This document shows positions 24,883 to 34,396 of a stretch of DNA of 64,000 bases, in pieces (positions within the stretch are counted from its first letter, which is position 1; every line of letters begins with the position of its first letter). Both the position numbers and the translations under genes were made by a program. The stretch covers positions 2,418,001 to 2,482,000 of the forward strand of contig NZ_JAFBCC010000001.1 of assembly GCF_016907495.1 (NCBI RefSeq), read 5' to 3'. The stretch comes from Arthrobacter tumbae. Lineage in GTDB: Bacteria > Actinomycetota > Actinomycetes > Actinomycetales > Micrococcaceae. Below the pieces are notes generated by a model. It searched no databases. It was not told the DNA's origin and saw only the letters and a list, made by a program, of their open reading frames with translations.

Positions 24883-25533
24883 ATGTCACGCATTGCCATC
24901 ATTGGAGGCCACGGGAAAGTGGCGTTGCACCTGTCCAGGGTTCTGTCCGGAGCCGGTCATGAGGTGAGTTCGATCATCCGCAATCCGGATCAGTCGGCTG
25001 ACGTCGAGGAGGCCGGAGCGAAGCCTGTTATCGCGGACGTGACTCAACTGGGGGTCGGTGAGCTGGCCGACGTCGTACGTGGACATGACGCGGTGGTGTG
25101 GTCGGCGGGTTCGGGTGGCAGCAGCCCTGAGGCGACCTATGCGATCGACCGGGACGCCGCAATCCGCTCCATGGATGCCGCGAAAGAGGCCGGCGTCAAC
25201 CGGTACGTAATGGTTTCCTACATCGGCGCGCGCAAGGATCACGGCGTACCCGAGGACAACGGGTTCTTCCACTACGCCGAGGCGAAGGCTGCGGCAGACG
25301 AATACCTGCGCGGCACGGATCTCGAGTGGACAATCCTCGGCCCAGGCGCGCTGACCACGGATCCCGGTAAGGGAACCATCGAGGTGTCGGCCGATCCACA
25401 GCAGGATTCAGTGGCCCGTGAGGACGTGGCGCAGGTGGCTGCATCCGTGCTGAACAACCCGGGGACTGTCGGGAAGTTCGTCCAGTTCAACACCGGCGAG
25501 ACGCCCATCGCGGAGGCGCTCGAGGTGGTGTGA
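24883..25533 (+). CDS. NAD(P)H-binding atypical SDR protein
   Basis: The ATG at 24883 follows AAAAGGAG. The 216-residue product begins MSRIAIIGGHGKVALHL, the NAD(P)-binding GxxGxxG motif of atypical short-chain dehydrogenases (NmrA/HIM1-like), and contains NRYVMVSYIGAR and the Tyr of FHYAEAKAAADEYL. Such proteins can sense the redox state of nicotinamides or act on small substrates. It is a single gene between convergent and divergent neighbours. Confidence 0.8.
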   Translation: MSRIAIIGGHGKVALHLSRVLSGAGHEVSSIIRNPDQSADVEEAGAKPVIADVTQLGVGELADVVRGHDAVVWSAGSGGSSPEATYAIDRDAAIRSMDAAKEAGVNRYVMVSYIGARKDHGVPEDNGFFHYAEAKAAADEYLRGTDLEWTILGPGALTTDPGKGTIEVSADPQQDSVAREDVAQVAASVLNNPGTVGKFVQFNTGETPIAEALEVV

Positions 25534-25654
25534 CGCCGCCCTTGCCCGGACACCGAGAAGCCCGTTGAGGTGGTGACGACACCTCCGCCGGTCGTGGCGC
25601 CGTCGCCGTCGTGTGCATGCTGCCCCCGCCCTCAGGTGCGGGCGCAGCGCCCAC

Positions 25655-26620
25655 TCAGCGACCTACGAAGCGGTCCTTGAACCGCCGGTAACGGCGTCGG
25701 ATCAGGCTCACCAGACTGGCGTCACTGATGGCTTCCTCCAACAAATCGATGCGTCGGTTCAGCTCTCCGACCTGGTCCTCCATGTAGTTCTTTCGCTGGT
25801 GGAGGTGGTCAAATTCGTGCTGGTTGTAGGAGGTGAGGTAAAGCAACGCGCCCATTCCCTGCGATGCAACGTATTCCCGCAGGTGGCGCTCGCGCACCTC
25901 GAGGTCGAGGCGGATGTGCTCTTCCCGCTGAGCTACGCTGTTTGCCAGATCACCGGAGGTTTCGCGGCGGCGGTTCCAGTATGCGAGAGGTGTTCCGTCG
26001 ATGAATCCCAGGCGATGGCGCTGCAGCAAACGCAGATAGAACTCCCAGTCGCCCACCACTGACAGTGATTCGTCGTAATAGCCGATGTCCTCATGCACGG
26101 AGCGTCGGTAGAGCACCGAGATGGGTACGCAGCGATTACTTCGGAACATGTCGAAGAGCGTCACCGACCTCATCTCGGGCCAGAAGATCTCGCGCTCCAG
26201 ATCTTCGATCCGCTGGCCTTGAATGCGTTCCCAGACAATCTCGGTCCGGACCGCGACGCCGGCGTCTTCACCGTTACTCAGATGGCGGACGGTTTGCTCA
26301 AGAAACTCGGGGTGCCATTCGTCATCGTCATCATGGATCGCAATGAACTCCGATGCAGTGGCACGGATTCCGGCATTGGAAGCGACTTCCATGCCTTTGG
26401 AATGCGCATGGTGCAGAGCGCTGGCGCGACCTCCCAGGGCCGACGCATGTCGTTCGAGGAGCAGATCAACCTTGTGCGCGTCCCCACCATCGTTCACGAT
26501 GACGAGGATCCAGCCTTGGAACGTCTGTCGGAGCACATCCTGAAGTGCCCGTTCCAGAAGCAAAGGGCGGTTCTTCGTCCGCATGATGATGGCGACCGCT
26601 GCAGCAGGCTCAATTGTCAT
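25655..26620 (-). CDS. Glycosyltransferase family 2
   Basis: The 321-residue product starts with VAIIMRTKNRPLLLERAL, then IAIHDDDDEWHPEFLE, the DXD-type metal and sugar-nucleotide site of GT2 enzymes, and a ViG-like DWEFYLRLLQRHR. After about residue 230 there is a coiled-coil (EEHIRLDLEVRERHLREYV, then a leucine-rich stretch) and a basic tail RRRYRRFKDRFVGR. It lies 6 bp after the polysaccharide pyruvyltransferase gene on the same strand; the pair probably modifies a surface polysaccharide. Confidence 0.8.
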   Translation of the reverse strand: MTIEPAAAVAIIMRTKNRPLLLERALQDVLRQTFQGWILVIVNDGGDAHKVDLLLERHASALGGRASALHHAHSKGMEVASNAGIRATASEFIAIHDDDDEWHPEFLEQTVRHLSNGEDAGVAVRTEIVWERIQGQRIEDLEREIFWPEMRSVTLFDMFRSNRCVPISVLYRRSVHEDIGYYDESLSVVGDWEFYLRLLQRHRLGFIDGTPLAYWNRRRETSGDLANSVAQREEHIRLDLEVRERHLREYVASQGMGALLYLTSYNQHEFDHLHQRKNYMEDQVGELNRRIDLLEEAISDASLVSLIRRRYRRFKDRFVGR

Positions 26621-26626
26621 GGTGTG

Positions 26627-28171
26627 TTATTTCCCCTCGATCCGGGCTCGAAGCGACGCTACCCCGCGCACCGCTCGGAAGCTTCGTGACGCGAACCAGC
26701 CCTGCAACTCACTCCTTGCGGCATCCGTATCCCGGCGCGCAAGGTCCAGGTCTCCGGTGAGCTGTTCCCGCACTACGCGAAGTTCCTCCACCTCTGCGCT
26801 GAGGCGAAGGAAGGCGGACTTCACCGCCGCTGCCTGCTTGCCCCATGGTCCCGCTGCCGGCAATTGTGTGGTCCGGCTCAAGGTCGGGGTGGAGAACGTT
26901 TCGCCTCTCAGGGCGGATACGACGTCGTTCCACCACGCGGTGAACTCCTGGCGCCGCTGAGGCCCCGCAGTTGCGCAATGGGCCCTGATTTCGCCTCGCC
27001 TGGACCAGGCTTCCTCCACTGCCAGCCTCGCTGTGCCATCCAGGAGCGACAGCGATGAAAGGGCGAAGTCTTCGAGGCCCCAGTGCGCCAATGCCCCGCT
27101 GAGTCGGGTACCGCTGTAGTTGTCGGACGCCACAGCCACCACTGGGGCACCCGTTTCCATGGCAAAAATCACCGGGTGGTAGCGGGAAGTGAGCACCAGT
27201 GCAGCGCCGGACGTGAGGCTGGCGGTGCGGTGAGCTGTCTGGATGGGCAACACAAACTGTGGTGATTCGCCCATGGCCGCGAGACCCATGGCCGCGACGA
27301 TATCGCGATGAGTGGCTTCGTCGCCATCACCGGCACCCGGCGACGCCATATGGGGAAGGAAGACCAGTGGCAGCCTACTGATCTGCTGGGCGTGGTTGAG
27401 GAACGCTGCCACTGATTCAATAAAGTCGAGGTAGGCGGCAGATCCGCTGGGAATGCCGCTCGGAGCCGAGAAGGTGACCGCTGCATACTGCGTCGGCAGG
27501 TCAAGGGCTGGTTCAGTGCTTGGACGTTGCGCGTTCAAGCTGGCTTCCGTTGCAGGCCAATCCCCGGCGGAGGCTGCGAAGAAGGCGGCGTCGTCGAGAC
27601 ACTCGCCAATGCGCGCTGACCCGTCGAATTCCCTGAGTAGTTGAACGGTGAAAGCCTCCCGCCCTCCAACGAGGCTGGCTTTCCGCACCATGCGCTCGGC
27701 CGTCGCGCCATCCTCGCCGTACAGGGTGGGGCCGAGGGTTTGGCCGCCAAGAACCACGGGCTTGCCGAGGGAATGGGCGATGCTGACTGCGGCGGCGCGC
27801 TCGTACAGCAGCCAGCCATAGATTGAGTTCATGTTGCCGCCACCTGCGATGAGCAGGGCATCGCAGGACCTGAGCGCTTCAATGAAGCCCCATACCTGGT
27901 CCGAGGGTGGCAGCTGGGAATGGTCGCCTGCGACGACGTCCCGGATGCGCCGGAGGTAGTCGCGCCTGTCATTCGGAGGCCAGGGAAACTGCAGCGTGGG
28001 AGCGGCTTCGACTCCGGAATAGCGGGCGAGTGTGTCTTCCACGTCTCGGCTGAAGAGGAGGATGCTGTCGATATCCCGGGCTGCCAACTCCTCGACAGCA
28101 GCGTGAGTCATAGCTTCGTCGCCGACATGGTAGACAGGCTGGCCGATGTCTCCCAGGACAGCAACTCTCAT
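26627..28171 (-). CDS. Polysaccharide pyruvyltransferase-family protein
   Basis: A 514-residue member of the WcaK-like polysaccharide pyruvyltransferase family: LGDIGQPVYHVGDEAM (start), IAGGGNMNS, VLGGQTLGP, SREAFTVQLL-like and SRYHPVIFAMETGAPVVAV motifs. Such enzymes add ketal pyruvate to a sugar of a surface polymer. A coiled-coil tail (about 440-500) ends in SFRAVRGVASLRARIEGK. ATG 28171 has GAGGAA upstream and is preferred to 28183. It is followed at 6 bp by the GT2 gene. Confidence 0.75.
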   Translation of the reverse strand: MRVAVLGDIGQPVYHVGDEAMTHAAVEELAARDIDSILLFSRDVEDTLARYSGVEAAPTLQFPWPPNDRRDYLRRIRDVVAGDHSQLPPSDQVWGFIEALRSCDALLIAGGGNMNSIYGWLLYERAAAVSIAHSLGKPVVLGGQTLGPTLYGEDGATAERMVRKASLVGGREAFTVQLLREFDGSARIGECLDDAAFFAASAGDWPATEASLNAQRPSTEPALDLPTQYAAVTFSAPSGIPSGSAAYLDFIESVAAFLNHAQQISRLPLVFLPHMASPGAGDGDEATHRDIVAAMGLAAMGESPQFVLPIQTAHRTASLTSGAALVLTSRYHPVIFAMETGAPVVAVASDNYSGTRLSGALAHWGLEDFALSSLSLLDGTARLAVEEAWSRRGEIRAHCATAGPQRRQEFTAWWNDVVSALRGETFSTPTLSRTTQLPAAGPWGKQAAAVKSAFLRLSAEVEELRVVREQLTGDLDLARRDTDAARSELQGWFASRSFRAVRGVASLRARIEGK

Positions 28172-28326
28172 GGAATTCCTCATTCTCGTTCAGCAAGCGA
28201 AGCGCCAGGAGGCTGGCCGCCCCGATTCAGTGTGACCGACTCAGTGTGCCCGACTCCCGGCACTGGAACAAAGTATCAGTCGCAATTGAACGCCGCATCG
28301 CTGAGCGGGAGGCCTTTCAGGGACGC

Positions 28327-30030
28327 TCACTTCTGCGGTTGCTGATCGGCGAGAGTTGAATCCCACACCTCGCACGCTCGCAGGGCCTGCGCCAGTTCTC
28401 TGCCGCCACCCTGCGCGATCAATTCCGGGTCGCCCACGATAATCAGCAGACTACGAGCCCGCGACATCCCCACATACAGCTGCTCGGCTGCCCGCTCCAG
28501 CTTCTTGAAACCGTCCACGCAGAGAATGACCACTGATCGTTCGAGTCCCTTGAAACCGAGTACATGGCCATAGAACTCAGACTCCTTCGCATGGAACTCG
28601 TTCCAGTATTCAAGGGTGGTGCCGGCTTCATGGTGCTGCAGGTGAATGGGGTGGCGGTGGTTGGTGGTGAGCAGGGCGATCTGGTTGGCCGGCCAGCCCT
28701 CGTCGATCAGCGCGTCCACGCAGTCTGAAGCGCGGTCCAAGGCATCCTCGGTAGTGCAGTCCACCCGCCGCACCGGCATCCCGGTGTTCCCCCGCGGCGT
28801 GAAGTGCTTGCCGGCCAGGGGTTTGAAGGTCAGGGCGATGCGGCGTGTGTTGCGGAGATTGTCGTCCACATGAATGGGGACCAGGTCAGCGAGCGGTCCG
28901 TTGGTGAAGTCCGCGGTGCCGCCGCTGCGGTGGTAGACATCCTGCCGGTCGTCCATGAAGGCGTAGATCTCGCTGGAATCCGGATCCTTCAGGCACTGGA
29001 ACAGCGCTTCCCACCAGAGCGGAGCGAAGTCCTGCGCTTCATCCACCACCACGGCGTCGAACTTCTGATCCATCGGGAGGTGAGCGGCTTTGTCCTTGAG
29101 GAGTCGCGGCATCTCCTCGTCAAAGTAGGACTGCCCTTCTCCGTCCGGCACCCCGAGGGACCGCACGTACTCGTGAAACTCGCCGGTGAACGCCGGTTGC
29201 CTCTGCCGCCAGGAACCCACCTTGTTCTGCAGGTGCATTCCCAGGCCCTTGTTGTAGCAGAAGACCCCAACCCGTTTGCCTGACTTGCAGAGCTCCTGCG
29301 CTTTGGCGAGGGCAAGCCACGTCTTGCCGCTGCCGGCGCCGCCGGTGAAGCGGATGCGCGTGATATCCCGGGTAGCGGCCAGCAGAGTGTCCTGCCGCTC
29401 GGTCAACTGGTCCTGCAGGTCCTCGCTTTCGGCTGTATTGGACGTGTCACTGGGCAGGGAATCGAAGGTTCCTTCCAGCTTCCGCGCAATCCGTGCCAGG
29501 TACGACGCCGCCAGCGGAGTTGCGCCGCTGGCTTCCGTCTCGATGGCGTGACGGATTTTCTCGGCCGCTCCGGGCAGGTCTTCTCGATCCAGAACCAGTG
29601 CCCGGGGAGATCCGCTGAGTGTCCAGTCCCGGGGTACGGACGTATAGGGAAGGCACGCCATGTAGGCGAAGCGGCTGGTGAGCACACTGCCCAGCTGCTC
29701 ACCGATCCACTCCTGGAACGCGTGCTTGGAGCCCTGGGATTGCACCAGTGGACTCTGAACCGGATGCTTTCCGGAGCGGTCCGATTGGTACCACTGACCC
29801 TTATCCACACTCACCAGGCCACCCTTGACTTCGATGGCTGCCATGCCGACGCCGGGCCACAGGACGAGCAGATCGGTCTCGTGTTCGGAGCTTCCGTGCC
29901 GTACCTGAACCGAATGCGCCAACACCACGCCATCCGGCAACGCTGCTTTCAGCACCTGCCAAACGGCACGCTCCGCCGACTGGCCGTCATCGAAGACGGG
30001 CTTCTCGGGGATGCAGTGTACGGCGAACAT
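28327..30030 (-). CDS. NERD-domain UvrD-like SF1 helicase
   Basis: The 567-residue product has an N-terminal NERD nuclease fold (about 15-115; HETDLLVLWPGVGMAAIEVKGG carries Asp and Glu-x-Lys), then an SF1 helicase: Walker A TGGAGSGKTW (about 229-238), VVDEAQDF (about 333-340), DDNLRNTRRI and GMSRARSLLIIVG. It is probably a DNA-processing enzyme. The ATG at 30030 is preceded by GGTGGAGG, which sits inside the end of the upstream gene, so the two are coupled with 3 bp between. An exact TTATCCACA lies at 29801 but is simply coding. Confidence 0.85.
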   Translation of the reverse strand: MFAVHCIPEKPVFDDGQSAERAVWQVLKAALPDGVVLAHSVQVRHGSSEHETDLLVLWPGVGMAAIEVKGGLVSVDKGQWYQSDRSGKHPVQSPLVQSQGSKHAFQEWIGEQLGSVLTSRFAYMACLPYTSVPRDWTLSGSPRALVLDREDLPGAAEKIRHAIETEASGATPLAASYLARIARKLEGTFDSLPSDTSNTAESEDLQDQLTERQDTLLAATRDITRIRFTGGAGSGKTWLALAKAQELCKSGKRVGVFCYNKGLGMHLQNKVGSWRQRQPAFTGEFHEYVRSLGVPDGEGQSYFDEEMPRLLKDKAAHLPMDQKFDAVVVDEAQDFAPLWWEALFQCLKDPDSSEIYAFMDDRQDVYHRSGGTADFTNGPLADLVPIHVDDNLRNTRRIALTFKPLAGKHFTPRGNTGMPVRRVDCTTEDALDRASDCVDALIDEGWPANQIALLTTNHRHPIHLQHHEAGTTLEYWNEFHAKESEFYGHVLGFKGLERSVVILCVDGFKKLERAAEQLYVGMSRARSLLIIVGDPELIAQGGGRELAQALRACEVWDSTLADQQPQK

Positions 30031-30033
30031 GTC

Positions 30034-33000
30034 CTAAGCCTCCACCGAATCCGCACTGTAGCTTTCTCCACATAAACCGATGAATGCGCCAAGTTCTTCG
30101 AAGTGCTCCGGTCGGGACGGAAGATGATGTGTCAGCTCGGGGGAGCGGATGATGATGGCCCTCCACTGACCGCGGGAGATGGCCACGTTGATCCGGTTGC
30201 GATTCAGCAGGAACTGGATGCCTCGTGGCGCATCTGACGCCGCGGAACACGCCATCGAGACAATGACCACGGGAGCTTCTTGACCTTGAAACTTGTCGAC
30301 GGTGCCGACGCGGGTTCCTTCCAGCCCAGCATCCTTGAGCTTCCGACGGATCATCTGAACCTGTGCGTTGTAGGCAGCGACCACCAGTACGTCGGCATTC
30401 GTGAGGGGACGCCGTACAGCCGCGTCGTCCCAGGCAAGACCGATGTGCTTCTGCACCTGCCGAACGACTTCCTCGGCTTCCTCTGAGGAGGCGCTTGCAT
30501 TTCCGCTGTGTTCAACCAGAACGCATTCCACGCCGGCAGGCACGCCTTCCAACACCCGCTTCGTCGCGATGACCGCACTTTCGAGTTTGCCGTCGTACGC
30601 CAGCCGCGACACCGCCGAACACAGGTCCGGATGCATCCTCCAGCTGTCGGCGAGGAAGTATCCGAACTCGGGTCGAAGCGTTGCGCTGCCCTGCGAGAGC
30701 CAACCAAGTGCCGACTCGTCAACCGGCTCGGGATGATTTGCCTGCGTCACCTGCGGCAACTGTTGAGGGTCGCCGAGCAGAAGCAGGCGCTTGGCTGCAC
30801 GCGAAACCGCAAGGGTATTAGCGAGGGAAAACTGGCCGGCCTCGTCGATCACCAGCAGGTCGAGCGATCCCGGCGGCACCTTGCTGCCGGTCATCGTCCA
30901 GGCTGTACCGCCGACCAGCGCGCCGTTCAACCCGTTAAGCAGGGCGGAGACGTCGTCGTCGGTTCTGTGAAGCCACGGCGCCTCAGGATTGCTCGTCTTC
31001 TTGGCGACTCGATCAGCCGGCACACCGGCTGCGAGGGCTGCTCCGAGCATGTGCTCGATGACGGCATGGGACTGTGCCACCACACCGACCTTCCAGCCAC
31101 GCGCCACCAAACCGCAGATCACATGGGACCCGATGTAGGTCTTGCCGGTGCCCGGCGGACCCTGGACAGCGAGGTAGGAACGGTCCAGAGCTTCGACAGC
31201 TGCGGTGATGGCTGGGATGTACTCATGATCGACGACCTCCGGAAGTGCGGCTCCGCCGGTCAGGCGAGGACGTGCCTTACGGAGGATCTCGAGCCCGGGG
31301 GTGCGGGGAAGCTCGGGAAGGCTCGCTCCAACCTCCCTCGCCAAGTCGGAGAGGGCAGCGCGGATGGACTTCGTAGCGACCGGCTGATCCGCGGTCAGGG
31401 CCATCGGCGTTTGCCCGTATTGCTCCCCTCCGCGCTTGAGCTTCTCCCGGACGACGAGGTGCTCGCCGTCGCGATCGGCGTAGGTTTTCACGACCTCCGT
31501 GCCGAACCAGCCCTCTCGGCCGCCGACTTTGCCGTCGAATGGCTCCAGCCCTTCCGGAAGCGGTTCGCCGTACATGCGGAACCAGGTGCTTCCCGGCTTG
31601 AAGTCCGAACCCTCGGACGAGATTCCGCACAGGTCGAGTTCCCGTACGTGATTGCTTCGTGCATTGGGCTTCTTCCAGTCATGAACGACGGTCGCATGGC
31701 GCACGATGAAGACATCCCGCGTATTGGACCAGTCGTCGACGGGAGAGCCGAGCCGGTCAAAGTGCTCCCACCAGAACTGCTTTGCTTCCCGCCGGTGGTA
31801 ACCGACGGCTGCAGCGACCATGGCAATGGCCTGTTCGTCGTCGGTCAGCACACGGGTTGTTGGCAGGGAGAACACGTGATCGAGCAGCACCTGCTCCTCG
31901 GGCGTGGGAGGTTCGGACCTGTCGACCTTCGGCTCCTGAGGCTGCGCCAACCCGATGCCGCGCTCGGCGGCCAGTCCCAGCAGCCAGTTCCGCAACTCAA
32001 GGGTGGACAGACAGTCGTACTGGTTGTAGTGGCTGATCCCGGCGAGGATCTCCGATGCCCGCTCGGTATTCCCGCTGTCCCGTGCCTCGCAGAACTGAGC
32101 GTAGGCAACCACTGAGGCGCCGGCGTCGGTCACGTCTCCCGAGCGCAGGTTGCTTCCCATGTATAAAGGTTCGAGCTTCTTGATGCTGTACGAGCGGTCT
32201 GAAATCCGCAGGCTCGTGCGCACAGTCTCATACAGGTCAACCAGCACACCGTCACGAAGGAGAGTGTCTACCGCTTCCTCGCCGATCAGATGGATCAGCG
32301 AGAGATTTCGCAGAGCACTTTTTTCGTAGGCTGCGTAATGGTAGATGTGCATGTTGGGATAACGACGGCGTCGTTCGGCCACGTAGTCGAGGAAGTTCGC
32401 AAACGCAGTGCGCTCCTCGACACGATCGTGCGCCCAGAAGGGCACGAACGGCGGTTCATCGCCCTGCGCCGGCGGATTTTCCACAACGCCGAAAAGGTAC
32501 TCAATGCCCCAGCGGCCGGAAAGCGGATCCTGCCAGAGCGGATCGCCTTCGAAGTCAAAGAAGATATCACCGCCATCTGGCTCGGGAAGGTTGCCGAAGC
32601 TGTTGTTCTCCAGTACCCGGTAGCTCAGCGTCTGCTTCTCGTTGTGCTTGTCCGTGTACTCGACGCTCCCGTCGATATCTGCGTCTCCGGTTTGCATCCG
32701 AGCCTGGTCTTGGAGCGCGAGGAGGCTCTCATTATCCGGGAGAACGTCCATCGCCGCCAGATCGTCAATCGTGTGAATGCCGTCCTGCTGCAGCTTCGCC
32801 CGGCGGGTGGTGCTCATCCGTCCAACCAGCAGCAGATCCCTCGTCTCTTCGACCATCAGCTGGCAATATTCGCACCGTCCGCATGCACTGTGCGACTCGC
32901 TACCCCAGATCACCGGTTCCGGCTGGCTGCGATGTGCACCGATCAGGTTGAGAAAACGATCTCTTCGCTCCCGGTACACGGGCAGCAGGTCCGCTACCCG

Positions 33001-33576
33001 GTGATTGCTGTGCTGTTCATCGCCGAGCACCAGCGTTACCAGCGGCGCAAGCTCTATCCCGGCTTTCAGCAGCTGATCGCCGTAGGCCGCCAGCTGCAGG
33101 AGCGCGCCAACCTTGGCATGGCGGGCAAGCTTGGTGTCCCAGACGGCGTACGCGCCGTCGACCTTCACCAGAAAGTCCGACCGCCCGTGAAACTGTCCGT
33201 CGAAGAAAGCGGCCTGAAAGACAACGTCAGCTCCGCTGCGCAAAGCTTCGACAGATTCTGTGTGCTTCGCGAGCAGGAGTGAACGCTCCATACCGGCGGC
33301 GGGAACGACGTCGTACACGCCAGTTCCCCGCTCTGGATCCCATTCACCGTGCTCGGTAACGAACTGTTCGAGGATTCTCTGTTCATGGACGTCGCCGAGT
33401 TGGGCGGTGCGCTCAAGCATCTCGTCGACGTCGAATTCGGGCTTCTGCGCGCGGCCCAGTTTCTCGTCGAGCACCCGGAGCGTGCGGTATTCACAGACCG
33501 ATGCGTTGACGAGGTCCGTCGCGGAGAAGACAAGATCGGGCGTGTTCTGGCCACTGACGGGCTCGAGTAGGAACAT
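30034..33576 (-). CDS. RecB-like nuclease, RNase H-like and SF1 helicase fusion (TM0106 family)
   Basis: A 1180-residue protein. Residues about 1-240 are a RecB-type nuclease: FHGRSDFLVKVDG, AVWDTKL (Asp-x-Lys), plus a cysteine at about 28 and CGRCEYC at about 229-235, the four-cysteine iron-staple arrangement of AddB/Dna2 nucleases. Residues about 335-560 contain GGDIFFDFEGDPLW and HYAAYEKSALRNL, an RNase H-like fold (PF13482 type). The C-terminal part is an SF1B helicase: GPPGTGKT (about 803-811), LLVIDEAGQ (about 908), GDPQQLPQV and AISRGQWRAIIIR. This is the TM0106-like nuclease-helicase class of unknown role. Coupled to the NERD helicase gene downstream. Confidence 0.85.
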   Translation of the reverse strand: MFLLEPVSGQNTPDLVFSATDLVNASVCEYRTLRVLDEKLGRAQKPEFDVDEMLERTAQLGDVHEQRILEQFVTEHGEWDPERGTGVYDVVPAAGMERSLLLAKHTESVEALRSGADVVFQAAFFDGQFHGRSDFLVKVDGAYAVWDTKLARHAKVGALLQLAAYGDQLLKAGIELAPLVTLVLGDEQHSNHRVADLLPVYRERRDRFLNLIGAHRSQPEPVIWGSESHSACGRCEYCQLMVEETRDLLLVGRMSTTRRAKLQQDGIHTIDDLAAMDVLPDNESLLALQDQARMQTGDADIDGSVEYTDKHNEKQTLSYRVLENNSFGNLPEPDGGDIFFDFEGDPLWQDPLSGRWGIEYLFGVVENPPAQGDEPPFVPFWAHDRVEERTAFANFLDYVAERRRRYPNMHIYHYAAYEKSALRNLSLIHLIGEEAVDTLLRDGVLVDLYETVRTSLRISDRSYSIKKLEPLYMGSNLRSGDVTDAGASVVAYAQFCEARDSGNTERASEILAGISHYNQYDCLSTLELRNWLLGLAAERGIGLAQPQEPKVDRSEPPTPEEQVLLDHVFSLPTTRVLTDDEQAIAMVAAAVGYHRREAKQFWWEHFDRLGSPVDDWSNTRDVFIVRHATVVHDWKKPNARSNHVRELDLCGISSEGSDFKPGSTWFRMYGEPLPEGLEPFDGKVGGREGWFGTEVVKTYADRDGEHLVVREKLKRGGEQYGQTPMALTADQPVATKSIRAALSDLAREVGASLPELPRTPGLEILRKARPRLTGGAALPEVVDHEYIPAITAAVEALDRSYLAVQGPPGTGKTYIGSHVICGLVARGWKVGVVAQSHAVIEHMLGAALAAGVPADRVAKKTSNPEAPWLHRTDDDVSALLNGLNGALVGGTAWTMTGSKVPPGSLDLLVIDEAGQFSLANTLAVSRAAKRLLLLGDPQQLPQVTQANHPEPVDESALGWLSQGSATLRPEFGYFLADSWRMHPDLCSAVSRLAYDGKLESAVIATKRVLEGVPAGVECVLVEHSGNASASSEEAEEVVRQVQKHIGLAWDDAAVRRPLTNADVLVVAAYNAQVQMIRRKLKDAGLEGTRVGTVDKFQGQEAPVVIVSMACSAASDAPRGIQFLLNRNRINVAISRGQWRAIIIRSPELTHHLPSRPEHFEELGAFIGLCGESYSADSVEA

Positions 33577-33627
33577 TGCACCTCCATGGGTTTGTTATTC
33601 CCATGGAAACACGCACCCCTGACAATT

Positions 33628-34344
33628 CTAAGCGGGCTGAATCTCGTCCTCCGCTGCCGGCTCCTCGATATTCTCCCGATAGTCGGCCAACACCAGGATC
33701 GGCAGGTGGTCCGACGCCCCGCGCGGCAGGGTCTCCACCTTGTCGATCTCCAGTCCGCGCGACGTCGCAAAGTCGAAGTGCCCCCGGAACACCATGCCGC
33801 GGGTGTAGGTTCGCCGGTCGCTCAGCGAGAGGTCGTAGCCGGATTCATTCATGCGCTCGGTGAGCTTCTGCGTGAAGAACGGGTAGTTGAAGTCGCCGAC
33901 CATCAGGGTGGCAAAACCGTCTCCCATGCTCAGGAGCTCGGCGTGCGCTGCGTTGATCTGGTGCCTGCGCAGCGAATTCGAGGCCGTCAGGGGAGCCGCG
34001 TGGAAGGACCCGGCAACCAGCGTGTTGTCGGTCTGCAGGTCGAGGAGCTTGACGCCGATCAGCCGCTCGTGGGCAGGCGTGAGCACCCGGTCATGCAGGG
34101 ACTTTTTCAGCGAGAACGAGTCGGCACGGACCATATCGAAGCGGTCCCGCCGGTAGTACATGGCGAGTCCCAGGCGGTTTTCCTTGGTGGCGGTTGCCAT
34201 CTGCAGCCCACCGACGACGTCGGGCAGGTCCGAGGCATCGCACTCCTGCAGGCACAGCAGATCCACCTCGTAGTCCTCGGCGAGGGCTTCGAGCTCACCG
34301 CTGGCCTTGTGCTCACGGAGGTTGTAGCTGATCGTGCGTATCAG
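33628..34344 (-). CDS. Endonuclease/exonuclease/phosphatase family protein, apparent CTG start
   Basis: The frame carries the EEP fold: ISYNLREH at the start, LLCLQECD (Glu for metal), VAGSFHAAPL, VGDFNYPF and ASDHLPILV with the final His. The first strand (IRTISYNLREHK) lies upstream of the first ATG or GTG in frame. The only good ribosome binding site, AAAGGAG (34352-34358), points to a CTG at 34344, giving a 238-residue protein. No ATG, GTG or TTG occurs in frame between the preceding stop and that CTG. It may cleave nucleic acid or phosphoesters. Confidence 0.75.
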   Translation of the reverse strand: MIRTISYNLREHKASGELEALAEDYEVDLLCLQECDASDLPDVVGGLQMATATKENRLGLAMYYRRDRFDMVRADSFSLKKSLHDRVLTPAHERLIGVKLLDLQTDNTLVAGSFHAAPLTASNSLRRHQINAAHAELLSMGDGFATLMVGDFNYPFFTQKLTERMNESGYDLSLSDRRTYTRGMVFRGHFDFATSRGLEIDKVETLPRGASDHLPILVLADYRENIEEPAAEDEIQPA

Positions 34345-34396
34345 GGCCGCACTCCTTTGGCGATGGACGGCAGAAGCAGGTTCAGTCTAAACACTC

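Noticed and set aside
28228..28255. Two 14-bp near-repeats TCAGTGTGACCGAC
   Set aside because: A single small duplication in the 143-bp gap upstream of the pyruvyltransferase gene, with no symmetry or recurrence.
29801..29809. Third TTATCCACA
   Set aside because: Inside the NERD helicase coding sequence with no shared flanks; chance is enough in 64 kb.
30508..32115. A 535-codon frame on the plus strand
   Set aside because: It lies wholly opposite the nuclease-helicase gene at 30034-33576, which has clear domain motifs; the plus frame has none and no ribosome binding site.
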